Below are positions 45,323 through 53,790 of a DNA stretch of 64,000 nt, one piece after another. The stretch lies in contig NZ_CP022685.1 in NCBI RefSeq assembly GCF_002556545.1, forward strand, positions 6,674,001 to 6,738,000, in the 5' to 3' direction. Below the pieces are notes generated by a model. It was not told the DNA's origin and searched no databases. It was given only the letters and a program-made list of their open reading frames with translations. Source of the stretch: Streptomyces formicae (lineage in GTDB: Bacteria; Actinomycetota; Actinomycetes; Streptomycetales; Streptomycetaceae). Both the position numbers and the translations under genes were made by a program. Every line of letters begins with the position of its first letter. Within the stretch, counting starts at the first letter, position 1.

Positions 45323-46513
45323 GTGCGAGCGAACCCCAGAGTCTCCTCCGTGTCCCGTCGTTCCCTGCTGCGCGCCATCGGCGGCGGGGCGGCCGTCAGT
45401 ACGCTCGCGGGCTGCGGTGTGCCCGCCGCGTACATCGGCCCCGGTGAGCGCGGTGCGAGCGACCGCTCGCGGCAGGACAAGAAGCTGACCTTCGCCAACT
45501 GGCCGCTGTACATCGACACCGACGACAAGGACAAGACGAAGCGCCCCTCGCTGGCCGCCTTCGAGAAGCGGACCGGGATCGACGTCCGCTACACGGAGGA
45601 GATCAACGACAACGACGAGTTCTTCGGCAAGATCAGCCCGTCCCTGATGAACCACCAGGAGACGGGCCGCGACCTCATCGTCATCAGCGACTGGATGTGC
45701 GCCCGCTTCGTACGCCTCGGCTGGGTGCAGGAGATGGACCGCGCGCATCAGCCCCACGTCACCAAGTACCTCGACCCGCTGCTGCGTTCGCCGCACTTCG
45801 ACCCGGGGCGCAAGTTCACGGTGCCCTGGCAGTCCGGCATCACCGGCATCGCGTACAACAAGCGCAGGGTCGGCCGCGAGATCAAGCACGTCTCCGACCT
45901 GTGGGCCGACGACCTCAAGGGCCGGGTCACCCTGCTCTCCGGGCTCGACGAGGCGTTCGCGCTGCTGCTCCAGGGCGACGGCGTCGACGTCACCAAGTGG
46001 ACGGCCGACGACTTCCACCGGATGTGCGACAAGGTCGAGAAGATGGTGAACTCCCACCACATCCGCCGCTTCACCGGCAACGACTACATCAAGGACCTCT
46101 CCAGCGGCGACGTCCTGGCCTGCCAGGCCTACAGCGGCGACGTCATCCAGCTCCAGGCGGACGACCCGGACATCGAGTTCATCGTCCCCGAGGAGGGCGG
46201 CGAACTGTGGGCCGAGTCCCTCATGGTCCCCAACCTCGCCCGCCACAAGCGGAACGCCGAGCGGCTCATCGACTACTACTACGAGCCCGAGGTCGCGGCG
46301 GAGCTGGCCGCCTGGGTCAACTACGTCTGCCCGGTCCCCGCCGCCCGCGACGTCCTGGCCTCGTCCAAGGACAAGGAACGCGCCGAACTCGCCGAGGACC
46401 CGCTGATCTTCCCCGACGACACGATGCGCAAGCGCCTCGCGATCGCGCGCGACATCACGTCGAAGGAGCGCACGGAGTTCGCCAAGCGGTGGAACGCGTT
46501 GGCGGGGTTGTAG
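45323..46513 (+). CDS. PotD-like polyamine-binding lipoprotein (orphan)
   Basis: The product is 396 aa. It has a twin-arginine signal (VSRRSLLRAIGG) and a lipobox LAGC, then a PotD/PotF-like fold: LTFANWPLYIDTDD, ISDWMCARFVRLGWVQ, ESLMVPNLARHKRNAERLIDYYYEP. It has no permease beside it but closely resembles the binding protein at 55352. It may feed the PotABC system there. GTG 45323 was chosen; GTG 45350 is possible. Confidence 0.87.
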   Translation: MRANPRVSSVSRRSLLRAIGGGAAVSTLAGCGVPAAYIGPGERGASDRSRQDKKLTFANWPLYIDTDDKDKTKRPSLAAFEKRTGIDVRYTEEINDNDEFFGKISPSLMNHQETGRDLIVISDWMCARFVRLGWVQEMDRAHQPHVTKYLDPLLRSPHFDPGRKFTVPWQSGITGIAYNKRRVGREIKHVSDLWADDLKGRVTLLSGLDEAFALLLQGDGVDVTKWTADDFHRMCDKVEKMVNSHHIRRFTGNDYIKDLSSGDVLACQAYSGDVIQLQADDPDIEFIVPEEGGELWAESLMVPNLARHKRNAERLIDYYYEPEVAAELAAWVNYVCPVPAARDVLASSKDKERAELAEDPLIFPDDTMRKRLAIARDITSKERTEFAKRWNALAGL

Positions 46514-46549
46514 GGGCGGTGCCTCGCGCGCGGCACGTCCGGGTGGCGG

Positions 46550-47125
46550 TCACCCCGCCGAGCCGGGCGTCCCGCGCCGGTTGGCCTGGAAGCGCGCCTT
46601 CTTCTGGCGGTTCCCGCACGTGTTCATGTCGCACCATCTGCGGGTGCGGCTCCGGCTGGTGTCGAAGAAGGCGGCTCGGCAGGTCGGTGACGCGCACAGG
46701 GCCAGCTTTCCGTCCCGCTCGCCCGCGACGACGCTGATCGCGTCGGCGGCGATCACGCCGAGGGCGTCTTCCACGGGGGACGTCGGGCTGAGCTGCCACC
46801 GCCGTTCGCCCCCCGGGGTCAGGACCGCAGAGGCCCGGCCCTGAGTGCTGCGGTCGTTGATGACCTGGACGGCGGACGCGGGGAGCGCGTCCTGGAGCGC
46901 GGCCGCCGTCGCGACGGCGTGGATCGACTCCCTCAGCTCCTTGGCGAGGTCGAGCTGGGCAGTGGTGCAGGAGTCCACGGCGAGGCCGTACACCGCAAGC
47001 CAGTCGATGAGCCGGCGCGGCGTCGGAATGCGCTCGACGGCGTCGCCCTGCCGCTCCGAGAGAGTCCCCGTGAAGCTGGTCGCCAGCACCGTACCGAGGC
47101 GGAAGTCAGGGAACCCAGCAGACAT
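46550..47125 (-). CDS. CGNR zinc-finger transcriptional regulator
   Basis: The product is 191 aa with an N-terminal ABATE ligand domain and a C-terminal CGNR zinc finger: CASPTCRAAFFDTSR, then RRWCDMNTCGNRQKKARF. It is a likely local regulator of the divergent epoxide hydrolase gene. The 103-nt gap between them has three copies of a CCGGTTCGCG motif at helical spacing. The inducer is unknown. Confidence 0.88.
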   Translation of the reverse strand: MSAGFPDFRLGTVLATSFTGTLSERQGDAVERIPTPRRLIDWLAVYGLAVDSCTTAQLDLAKELRESIHAVATAAALQDALPASAVQVINDRSTQGRASAVLTPGGERRWQLSPTSPVEDALGVIAADAISVVAGERDGKLALCASPTCRAAFFDTSRSRTRRWCDMNTCGNRQKKARFQANRRGTPGSAG

Positions 47126-47136
47126 GGAACCACCAT

Positions 47137-47213
47137 AGCCGGTTGCGCGCGGGCGGGAAGGCGCGCTAGAACCGTCTTAGCCGGTTCGCGACAGGTGGTG
47201 GCCGGTTCCGCGA
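47137..47213. promoter_or_regulatory. Three helically phased repeats, probable CGNR-regulator operators
   Basis: AGCCGGTTGCGCG (47137-47149), AGCCGGTTCGCGA (47179-47191) and GGCCGGTTCCGCGA (47200-47213) lie on the same strand. They are 42 and 21-22 bp apart, which is four and two helical turns. They fill the gap between two divergent genes. Confidence 0.6.
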
Positions 47214-47228
47214 CGGCCAGGAGGTCCC

Positions 47229-48443
47229 ATGACCCGCCCCACCAGCGACGCACGGGCGCGTGCAGCCCGCGCGACCGGCGACGTCCACGCCTTCGAAGCC
47301 CGTGCGGCCGACGCCGACCTCGACGACCTGCGCGCGAGACTGGCCGCGGCGCGACTGCCGGAGGCGGAGACGGTCCGGCGTGCCGCGCCGGACCCCCGCC
47401 GCTGGGAGCAGGGCGTTCCGCTCGCCGACCTCGTCGACGTCGTGCACTACTGGCGCACCGGGTACGACTGGCGCTCGTTCGAAGCGCGTCTCGACCGGAT
47501 CGGTCAGTTCCGTACGACCGTCGACGGCCTGGGGATCCACTTCCTGCACCGCCGGTCCGCGCGCGCGGACGCCACGCCGCTGATCCTGACGCACGGATGG
47601 CCGGGCAGCGTCGCCGAGTTCATCGACGTGGTGGACGAACTGGCGGATCCGGCGGACGCGGACGCGCCCGCCTTCCACGTCGTCGTCCCTTCGCTGCCGG
47701 GCTTCGGCTTCAGCGACAGGCCGACCACCACCGGGTGGGGGATCGAGAAGATCGCGGCCGCCTGGGTGGAGCTCATGGGCAGGCTCGGCTACGACACGTT
47801 CCTGGCCCACGGCGGCGACTGGGGCGGCGTGATCACCACGGTCCTCGGCGGCAGGTTCCCGGCACACGTGCTCGGCATCCACACCACGCTCGCGCAGGCG
47901 CCACCCGGCCTGACGACGGAAGGGCTGACGGAGGCCGAGCGCCGGTGGGCCGAGGAGACCCACGACTTCTGGCACCGTCGCGCCGCGTACGCGAAGCAGC
48001 AGGCGACCCGGCCGCAGACCATCGGCTACGCGCTCGTGGACTCACCCATCGGGCTGCTCGCCTGGATCCTCGACAAGTTCGCCGAGTGGTCGGACACCGA
48101 GGACAGCCCGTTCGAGACGATCTCCCTCGACAGGATCCTCGACGACGTCACGCTGTACTGGCTGACGCGGACCGGTGCGTCGGCGGCCCGCATCTACTAC
48201 GAGAGCCACGGCGGCGTGAACACGCTGGACCCCGGTCTCCGGGTCGACGTGCCGTCGGCGATCAGCGTCTATCCCCGCGACATCGAGAAGTGCCCACGCC
48301 CCTGGGCCGAGGAGCGGTACCGGCGGATCGTCCGCTGGGAGACGCCGGAAAGCGGGGGACACTTCCCGTCCCTCGAGGTCCCCGAGTTCTTCGTCAAGGA
48401 TCTGAGGGAGGGGCTCGCGGCGGTGCTGGCCGCCCCTCGGTGA
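47229..48443 (+). CDS. Epoxide hydrolase, alpha/beta-hydrolase fold
   Basis: The product is 404 aa with the N-terminal EHN domain (FEARAADADLDDLRARLAAARLP) and a hydrolase core with HGWPGS, nucleophile Asp197 in HGGDWGGV and His378 in GGHFPSLE. It resembles microsomal-type epoxide hydrolases. AGGAGG precedes ATG 47229. The substrate is not deducible. GTGAACGCGGCCGG, which contains the stop codon, is tandemly duplicated at 48440-48467. Confidence 0.9.
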   Translation: MTRPTSDARARAARATGDVHAFEARAADADLDDLRARLAAARLPEAETVRRAAPDPRRWEQGVPLADLVDVVHYWRTGYDWRSFEARLDRIGQFRTTVDGLGIHFLHRRSARADATPLILTHGWPGSVAEFIDVVDELADPADADAPAFHVVVPSLPGFGFSDRPTTTGWGIEKIAAAWVELMGRLGYDTFLAHGGDWGGVITTVLGGRFPAHVLGIHTTLAQAPPGLTTEGLTEAERRWAEETHDFWHRRAAYAKQQATRPQTIGYALVDSPIGLLAWILDKFAEWSDTEDSPFETISLDRILDDVTLYWLTRTGASAARIYYESHGGVNTLDPGLRVDVPSAISVYPRDIEKCPRPWAEERYRRIVRWETPESGGHFPSLEVPEFFVKDLREGLAAVLAAPR

Positions 48444-48470
48444 ACGCGGCCGGGTGAACGCGGCCGGGTG

Positions 48471-49232
48471 TCAGCGCGGGGCGTCCACGACCAGCGTCGC
48501 CGAGAAGCCGGGGTCGTCCGACGAGCCCGTGTCGTCGTCCTCGTCCGGCACCACGAGCAGGAAGACCACCATGGCCACCCCGAGCACGATCCCGGCCGCG
48601 CCGCAGATGATCCCGGCCAGCGCCTGGCCCCCGTTCGTGGCCTCGCCCCGTCGCGCCTTGCGGCGGCCTATCGAGCCGAAGATCACCGCGAGGATGCCGA
48701 GCACGATCGCCAGCGGCCACAGGCAGAAGCCGACCGCCGCGACGATGCCGAGGACGAGCGCGGCCACGCCCATCCCGTTGGCGGGCGCCATCGGCATCGC
48801 GGGCCAGCCGTATCCGGGCGGGCCCTGGACCGGGTAGCCGGGATGCCCCGGGTAGCCCTGCCACCCCTGGGGGCCCGGTCCGTGGGGTCCCGGATGTCCC
48901 GGGTGGCCGTGCCCCTCGTATCCCGGGGGCGCCTGATATCCGTCGTAGCCCGGGTAGCCGGGGGAGCCCGCGTAGCCATGGCCCGGATACCCGTATGGCG
49001 CCTGCCCGGGCCCGTCAGGGGACACCGGAGGCGGCGGCACCGGCTCCCCCTGTCCCGCGCCGGGCGGCGGCGCGAAGGGGTCACCGGGCGGCTGCACCGA
49101 CACCGGTCCCGGCGGCGGCCACGCACCCCGCTTCTCCAGGGACGGCGGCGGCACCGCGTCCTCCGCGGGCGGGGCCCAGGGATCCCGCTCCTGAGGCGCG
49201 TCCGCGCCCCGCGCGGCATCGTCCTCGGACAT
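48471..49232 (-). CDS. DUF4190 membrane protein with Pro/Gly/Tyr-rich N-terminus
   Basis: The product is 253 aa. Residues 1-145 are low-complexity (repeats of PGYPG, HPGHPG, PPPG). Two membrane helices follow (MGVAALVLGIVAAVGFCLWPL and ALAGIICGAAGIVLGVAMVV) with GSIGRRKARRGEATNG between them, typical of DUF4190. It ends in an acidic tail. Function unknown. It is convergent with the epoxide hydrolase. Confidence 0.85.
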   Translation of the reverse strand: MSEDDAARGADAPQERDPWAPPAEDAVPPPSLEKRGAWPPPGPVSVQPPGDPFAPPPGAGQGEPVPPPPVSPDGPGQAPYGYPGHGYAGSPGYPGYDGYQAPPGYEGHGHPGHPGPHGPGPQGWQGYPGHPGYPVQGPPGYGWPAMPMAPANGMGVAALVLGIVAAVGFCLWPLAIVLGILAVIFGSIGRRKARRGEATNGGQALAGIICGAAGIVLGVAMVVFLLVVPDEDDDTGSSDDPGFSATLVVDAPR

Positions 49233-49393
49233 GGCGGGTCACCTCTTTCGTACGTTCCGTCATGCTACGGCCCCTGGTTCGCCCTCGCCGACCGGCACCG
49301 TCCCCGACCGGCACCGGCCCCCACCGGCGGCGACCGTACGATGAGCCCCGTCCCACCGATCAGCCGATCAAACCCGTTCCTGGGGAGGAAACC

Positions 49394-50458
49394 GTGACCG
49401 AGCAGCAGCAGCCCGCAGCCGCGCCCGACAGAGACCCGCATGCCTTCATCGCCGGGCTGCCCAAGGCCGAACTGCACGTGCACCACGTCGGCTCCGCCTC
49501 CCCCCGGATCGTCTCCGAGCTGGCCGCCCGGCACCCCGACTCCGCCGTACCGACGGACCCCGAGGCGCTCGCCGACTACTTCACGTTCACGGACTTCGCG
49601 CACTTCATCCAGGTGTACCTGTCCGTCGTGGACCTGATCCGCACCCCGGACGACGTGCGCCTGCTCACCTTCGAGGTGGCCAGGGACATGGCCCGGCAGA
49701 ACGTCCGCTACGCCGAGCTGACCATCACCCCGTACTCCTCCGTGCGCCGCGGCATCGACGACCGCGCCTTCATGGACGCCATCGAGGACGCCCGCAAGGC
49801 CGCCGAGGAGGAGTTCGGCACCGTACTGCGCTGGTGCTTCGACATCCCCGGGGAGGCCGGTCTCGTGTCGGCCGAGGAGACGCTCCGGCTCGCCACGACC
49901 GACAAGCTGCGCCCCGAGGGCCTGGTCTCCTTCGGGCTCGGCGGGCCCGAGATCGGCGTGCCGCGCCCGCAGTTCAAGCCCTACTTCGACCAGGCGATCG
50001 CCGCGGGCCTGCGCTCGGTGCCGCACGCGGGCGAGACCACCGGGCCCGAGACCGTCTGGGACGCGCTGACCCACCTCGGTGCCGAGCGCATCGGCCACGG
50101 CACCAGTGCCGCCCAGGACCCGAAGCTGCTCGCCCACCTCGCCGAGCGCGGCATCCCGCTGGAGGTCTGCCCGACCTCGAACATCGCGACGCGCGCGGTC
50201 CGCACCCTGGACGAGCACCCGCTCAAGCAGTTCGTCGAGGCCGGGGTGACGGTGACGATCAACTCCGACGACCCGCCGATGTTCGGCACCGACCTGAACA
50301 CCGAGTACGCCGTCGCGGCCCGCCTCCTCGGCCTCGACGAGCGCGGCATCGCGGCCCTCGCCAAGAACGCCGTCGAGGTGTCCTTCCTCGACCGCGCGGG
50401 CAAGGACCGCATCGCCGCGGAGATCGACACGTACACGGAGACGTGGCTCGCTCCGTAA
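49394..50458 (+). CDS. Adenosine-deaminase-family enzyme, probable aminodeoxyfutalosine deaminase
   Basis: The product is 354 aa, an amidohydrolase with zinc ligands His28 and His30 in ELHVHHVGS. PHAGETTGPE, IGHGTSA and NSDDPPMFGTD supply the other active-site groups. Adenosine deaminases usually have HLHLDGS at the first site; here HVHHVGS differs. An S. avermitilis relative (Sav2595) from what I believe is this locus deaminates 6-aminodeoxyfutalosine in menaquinone synthesis. I infer the same role. GTG 49394 follows GGGGAGG. Confidence 0.82.
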   Translation: MTEQQQPAAAPDRDPHAFIAGLPKAELHVHHVGSASPRIVSELAARHPDSAVPTDPEALADYFTFTDFAHFIQVYLSVVDLIRTPDDVRLLTFEVARDMARQNVRYAELTITPYSSVRRGIDDRAFMDAIEDARKAAEEEFGTVLRWCFDIPGEAGLVSAEETLRLATTDKLRPEGLVSFGLGGPEIGVPRPQFKPYFDQAIAAGLRSVPHAGETTGPETVWDALTHLGAERIGHGTSAAQDPKLLAHLAERGIPLEVCPTSNIATRAVRTLDEHPLKQFVEAGVTVTINSDDPPMFGTDLNTEYAVAARLLGLDERGIAALAKNAVEVSFLDRAGKDRIAAEIDTYTETWLAP

Positions 50459-50479
50459 GGACGGCACCACAATGGGCCC

Positions 50480-51160
50480 ATGCGCACCGTGACAGCTGTG
50501 GCCCACCGAGGCGATCCCTACCGCGTCCGCGAGAACACGCTCCCCTCCCTGCGCTCCGCGCTCGAAAGGGGCGCGGACGCGGTGGAGATCGACGTCCGTC
50601 TGACCGGCGACGGAACGCCCGTCCTGCTGCACGACGATTCGCTCAAGCGGCTGTGGGGCTACGACCGTCCGCTCGCCGCGCTGTCCGCCGCGGAGGTCGC
50701 GGGGCTCACCGAGGACGGCGTCCCCACGCTCGAAGCGGCGCTGAAGGCCACCGACGGGCACCGGCTCATGATCGACCTGCCGGGCGCGACGCCCGCCGCG
50801 GTCCGCACGATCGTCGGGGTCGTCGCCGACTGCGGGGCGGCCGAGCGCGTGTACTACACCGCGGGCGCGCAGGCCATGCTCGCCGTGCGTGCGGCGGACC
50901 CGGGCGCCGAGATCGCCCTGACCTGGACGAGCCTGGCACCGCCGCGTCGCGCCGTGCTCGACGCGGTGCGGCCGCGCTGGCTCAACTACCGCTTCGCCCT
51001 GGTCGACCGCGAGTTGGCCTTCCAGATCCACCGCGAGGGTTTCCTCGTCTCGGTCTGGACGCCGGACACCCGCCGCTCGATGCGCCGCCTGCTCGACGCG
51101 GGCGTCGACGCGATCACCACGAACCGCGTGGACGTCCTGGACGCGTTGCGCACCTCCTGA
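50480..51160 (+). CDS. Glycerophosphodiester phosphodiesterase
   Basis: The product is 226 aa with the GDPD TIM-barrel signature: AHRGDPYRVRENTL, VEIDVRLTGDGTPVLLHDDSL and a late SVWTPDTRRSMRRLL. It hydrolyses glycerophosphodiesters to glycerol-3-phosphate and an alcohol. No signal peptide is seen, so it is cytoplasmic. It starts 22 nt after the deaminase stop and may be co-transcribed. Confidence 0.9.
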   Translation: MRTVTAVAHRGDPYRVRENTLPSLRSALERGADAVEIDVRLTGDGTPVLLHDDSLKRLWGYDRPLAALSAAEVAGLTEDGVPTLEAALKATDGHRLMIDLPGATPAAVRTIVGVVADCGAAERVYYTAGAQAMLAVRAADPGAEIALTWTSLAPPRRAVLDAVRPRWLNYRFALVDRELAFQIHREGFLVSVWTPDTRRSMRRLLDAGVDAITTNRVDVLDALRTS

Positions 51161-51321
51161 GGGCACCCCTTAGGGGGCTTCCCTCAGCAACCCCCTTGAT
51201 CTGTACGCCCGTTGACCCGGACGACAACCCGGGTCCACCCCCTCCCCGCCGACGATCCGCCCCGGTCCGGTGATCATCAGGATGAGAGCACGACACCGAA
51301 ACGACCGAGGAGCCCGTCACC

Positions 51322-52482
51322 GTGAAGGTCCCTGCCCGCGCCGCGCTCGCCGCCGCCCTCGTCCTCGGCCTCACCGGCGCGGCGGCCGCACCCGCCCTGG
51401 CCGACGCCCACGCCGCCCACACCCTCGCCGCCCACGACCGGCCCGCGCCAGAGCCGTCCACCGGCCCCAACGCCAAGGCCCTGCGCGAGGCGATCAAGGG
51501 CCTGCCGAACGCCGACGCGACGGCCGCGCTCGTCCGCGTCGGCGGCCCGGAGGGGACCTGGCGCGGCAGTTCCGGGGTGCACGACCTGGTCACGCACCGC
51601 AAGGCCGATCCGAACGGCCGGTTCCGCGCCGGTTCCACGACGAAGATCGTGACGGCGGCCGTGGCGCTCCAACTGGCCGCCGAGGGCACGCTCGACCTCG
51701 ACGAGCCCGTGCAGCACTACATGCCGGGCCTGCTCACGGGGAAGTTCAAGCCCATCCCCGTACGCAGCCTGCTCAACTACACCAGCGGTCTGAAGTCGGG
51801 CGACGGCTTCGACGACGAGTACGCGCACCGCTTCGAGACGCTGGACTACGAGGCCGTCGTCGCGTCGGCCGTCGCGAAGGGCCCCGAGCACGATCCGGGC
51901 GTCGAGCAGCACTACCGCAACATCGGCTACACCGTGCTCGGCATGCTGATCGAGAAGGTCACCGGGGACACGTACGCGCACCAGGCCAGCGAGCGGATCT
52001 TCGAGCCGCTGCGCATGCGCGACACGTACTTCCCCGGCGCCGATCCCCGTATCCGCGGTCCGCACAACCGCGGTTACCAGACGCGGGAGCGGGCGGACGG
52101 CGGCACCCGGCTCGTCGACGTGACCGAGTGGAACCAGTACGACCGCTTCGCGGCGGGCGACATGATCTCCTCCACGGCCGATCTGGAGCGGTTCACGCGG
52201 GCGCTGTTCGGCGGGGAGGTCGTGCCGCGGCCGCAGCTGAAGGAGATGTTCACGCTGCCCGCGAAGGTCAAGGACGCGACCTTCGGCGCGGGACTCCAGC
52301 GGTACCAGGCCGGCGACCGGGTCGTCTGGCTCAAGACCGGCTCCCGCTACGGCTACACGAACATGATCGCCGCGACCGAGAACGGCTCACGCACCCTGGT
52401 CTACTCGGTCAACGCGACCGATGCCAAGGGCAAGGACATGAACGCGGTGGCCGAGCGCATCGCGAGGGCGGCGCTGAGCTGA
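51322..52482 (+). CDS. Secreted serine hydrolase, beta-lactamase/D-Ala-D-Ala carboxypeptidase fold
   Basis: The product is 386 aa with a signal peptide (AALAAALVLGLTGAAAAPALA). The SxxK motif STTK places the nucleophile at Ser105, and a YxN-type motif is in HYRNIGY. It belongs to the class C beta-lactamase-related esterases and DD-peptidases; the true substrate is open. It starts at GTG 51322 behind GAGGAG. Its last bases are part of a four-copy, 22-nt tandem repeat. Confidence 0.87.
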   Translation: MKVPARAALAAALVLGLTGAAAAPALADAHAAHTLAAHDRPAPEPSTGPNAKALREAIKGLPNADATAALVRVGGPEGTWRGSSGVHDLVTHRKADPNGRFRAGSTTKIVTAAVALQLAAEGTLDLDEPVQHYMPGLLTGKFKPIPVRSLLNYTSGLKSGDGFDDEYAHRFETLDYEAVVASAVAKGPEHDPGVEQHYRNIGYTVLGMLIEKVTGDTYAHQASERIFEPLRMRDTYFPGADPRIRGPHNRGYQTRERADGGTRLVDVTEWNQYDRFAAGDMISSTADLERFTRALFGGEVVPRPQLKEMFTLPAKVKDATFGAGLQRYQAGDRVVWLKTGSRYGYTNMIAATENGSRTLVYSVNATDAKGKDMNAVAERIARAALS

Positions 52483-52558
52483 TTCGCGCGGCGCGCTGAG
52501 CTGATTCGCGCGGCGCAACGAGTTGATCCGCGTGGCGCGACGATCTGACCCGCGCGGC
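52471..52558 (+). repeat. Four 22-nt tandem repeats across a stop codon
   Basis: Units start at 52471, 52493, 52515 and 52537. The first two are identical (GCGCTGAGCTGATTCGCGCG plus GC). The third and fourth differ at five to seven positions. The stop codon of the serine hydrolase is in the first unit. Confidence 0.9.
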
Positions 52559-52587
52559 ACGAACTCCGCTCCTGCGCGAGGGAGCGC

Positions 52588-52965
52588 TCACCCACCCGGC
52601 GTCGAGCGCTCCCGAGCCCCTGTGGCCCGGCGCCCCTGCGAACTCCGCCCGTCCGCACCGCGTCCGCCCGCATCGCGTCCGCCCGAGCCCCGGCCCGCCG
52701 GGGCACGCCGCTTCGCGTTGCGTGCCCTGCGCCGCGACGCCCTGGACAGCGCCGCCCGCTCCGTCTCCGACGTACCGCCCCAGACCCCGGTGGACTGCTC
52801 CGTCTCCAGGGCCCACTCCAGGCACTGGGTCGCCACCGGGCACCGGCGGCACACGGCCTTCGCCTCGCGGACGTCCCGTAAGGCGGGCCCCGACCCGCCC
52901 ACCGGGAAGAACAGCTCCGGATCCTGGTTCTCGCGGACGCACGCCGCCCTGTCGAGCCACTCCAT
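52588..52965 (-). CDS. WhiB-like iron-sulfur regulator with long basic tail
   Basis: The product is 125 aa. Cluster cysteines are C9, C39, C42 and C48, the C-x29-C-x2-C-x5-C pattern that binds a [4Fe-4S] group. GVWGG (60-64) precedes the basic DNA-binding segment. Most Wbl proteins end near residue 85-100; here an Arg/Gly/Ala tail adds about 40 residues. I chose ATG 52965 (MEWLDRAAC) because GGGAGAAGGA precedes it; ATG 52980 would add five residues. Confidence 0.88.
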   Translation of the reverse strand: MEWLDRAACVRENQDPELFFPVGGSGPALRDVREAKAVCRRCPVATQCLEWALETEQSTGVWGGTSETERAALSRASRRRARNAKRRAPAGRGSGGRDAGGRGADGRSSQGRRATGARERSTPGG

Positions 52966-53018
52966 TTCCTTCTCCCTCATGGGTAACGGAGCACCGCGAG
53001 TACCCCGAAACCCTTCGC

Positions 53019-53585
53019 TCAAGGCGCCTCCGTCAGCTCTCGTGCGGCCATCAGCGCGAATCCCAGCAAGTTCGCGCCCTGCCACCTCGTGGGGTCCTGC
53101 GCGCGAGGGTCGTCCGCGGCCAGTCCTATGCCCCAGACGCGGTCCAGCGGGCTCGCCTCGACGAGGACCCGCCGCCCCGTCCCTGCCAGGAAGTCCCGGA
53201 GCGCCGGGTCGGACGTGAACTTGTGGACGCTGCCCTCGACGACGATCCCGAAGCGCTCCCGCGCCCATGTCGTCTCGTCGAAGTCCCGCACGAGCCGTCC
53301 CGCGTTCTTCGCCTCCGCGGGCGTCCGCGCCGCGAGGACCGCCCGCTCCGCCTCCGCGTCGCCGAAGAGGCGGGCCTTGGCGGCCATCATCCAGTGCTCC
53401 GCCGTCGCGTACCCGACGCCGTCCACGGTGAACGGCGAGGGCCACCACTGGCTGAAGCAGCTGGCGCCCAGGGAGCCGTCCCTTCGCGGGGCGTGGCCCC
53501 AGAAGTGCAGGTACTTCACCTTCTCGCCCGCGCGCACCACGCGGACGAGGTCCGCCACGGAACGCACCGAGTCGATCTTCGTCAT
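53019..53585 (-). CDS. NADAR-domain protein (YbiA-like)
   Basis: The product is 188 aa: YLHFWGHAPRRDGSLGASCFSQWWPSPF, YATAEHWMMAAKARLF, and GRNLLG-like QGANLLGFALM. The NADAR fold includes N-glycosidases that remove ADP-ribose from guanine or act on riboflavin-pathway intermediates. Which applies here cannot be read from the sequence. ATG 53585; the longer frame to 53906 is not supported. It neighbours the WhiB-like gene on the same strand, 53 nt upstream of it. Confidence 0.85.
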   Translation of the reverse strand: MTKIDSVRSVADLVRVVRAGEKVKYLHFWGHAPRRDGSLGASCFSQWWPSPFTVDGVGYATAEHWMMAAKARLFGDAEAERAVLAARTPAEAKNAGRLVRDFDETTWARERFGIVVEGSVHKFTSDPALRDFLAGTGRRVLVEASPLDRVWGIGLAADDPRAQDPTRWQGANLLGFALMAARELTEAP

Positions 53586-53790
53586 ACACGGGAGTGTGGC
53601 AGGCACCACTGACACTCCGTCCTCGGTTTTCCAGGACGACTCGACACCTGGTCGACAGATTCCGTCGCGTAACCAAAAGGCAACAACGGAATCACTTGTT
53701 GGACTACTACTGCTCTGCCAGGATCGGCACTCAAATCGATCTGGAGCTACGCCGACCCCCGGGACGGGGAGGGCGGCGGAGGAGAGCGTC
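53586..53790 (+). promoter_or_regulatory. Promoter region of the polyamine transport/catabolism operon
   Basis: This 205-nt divergent gap is low in GC for this genome. It has an inverted repeat CAACAA-N9-TTGTTG (53681-53686, 53696-53701), a likely regulator site. GGAGGA at about 53778 is the ribosome site of the aldehyde dehydrogenase. Confidence 0.5.

Noticed and set aside
42608..46246. 1212-codon minus-strand open frame opposite the RING and PotD-like genes
   Set aside because: It is a mirror of two well-supported plus-strand genes with low-complexity Arg/Gly/Val content and no motif.
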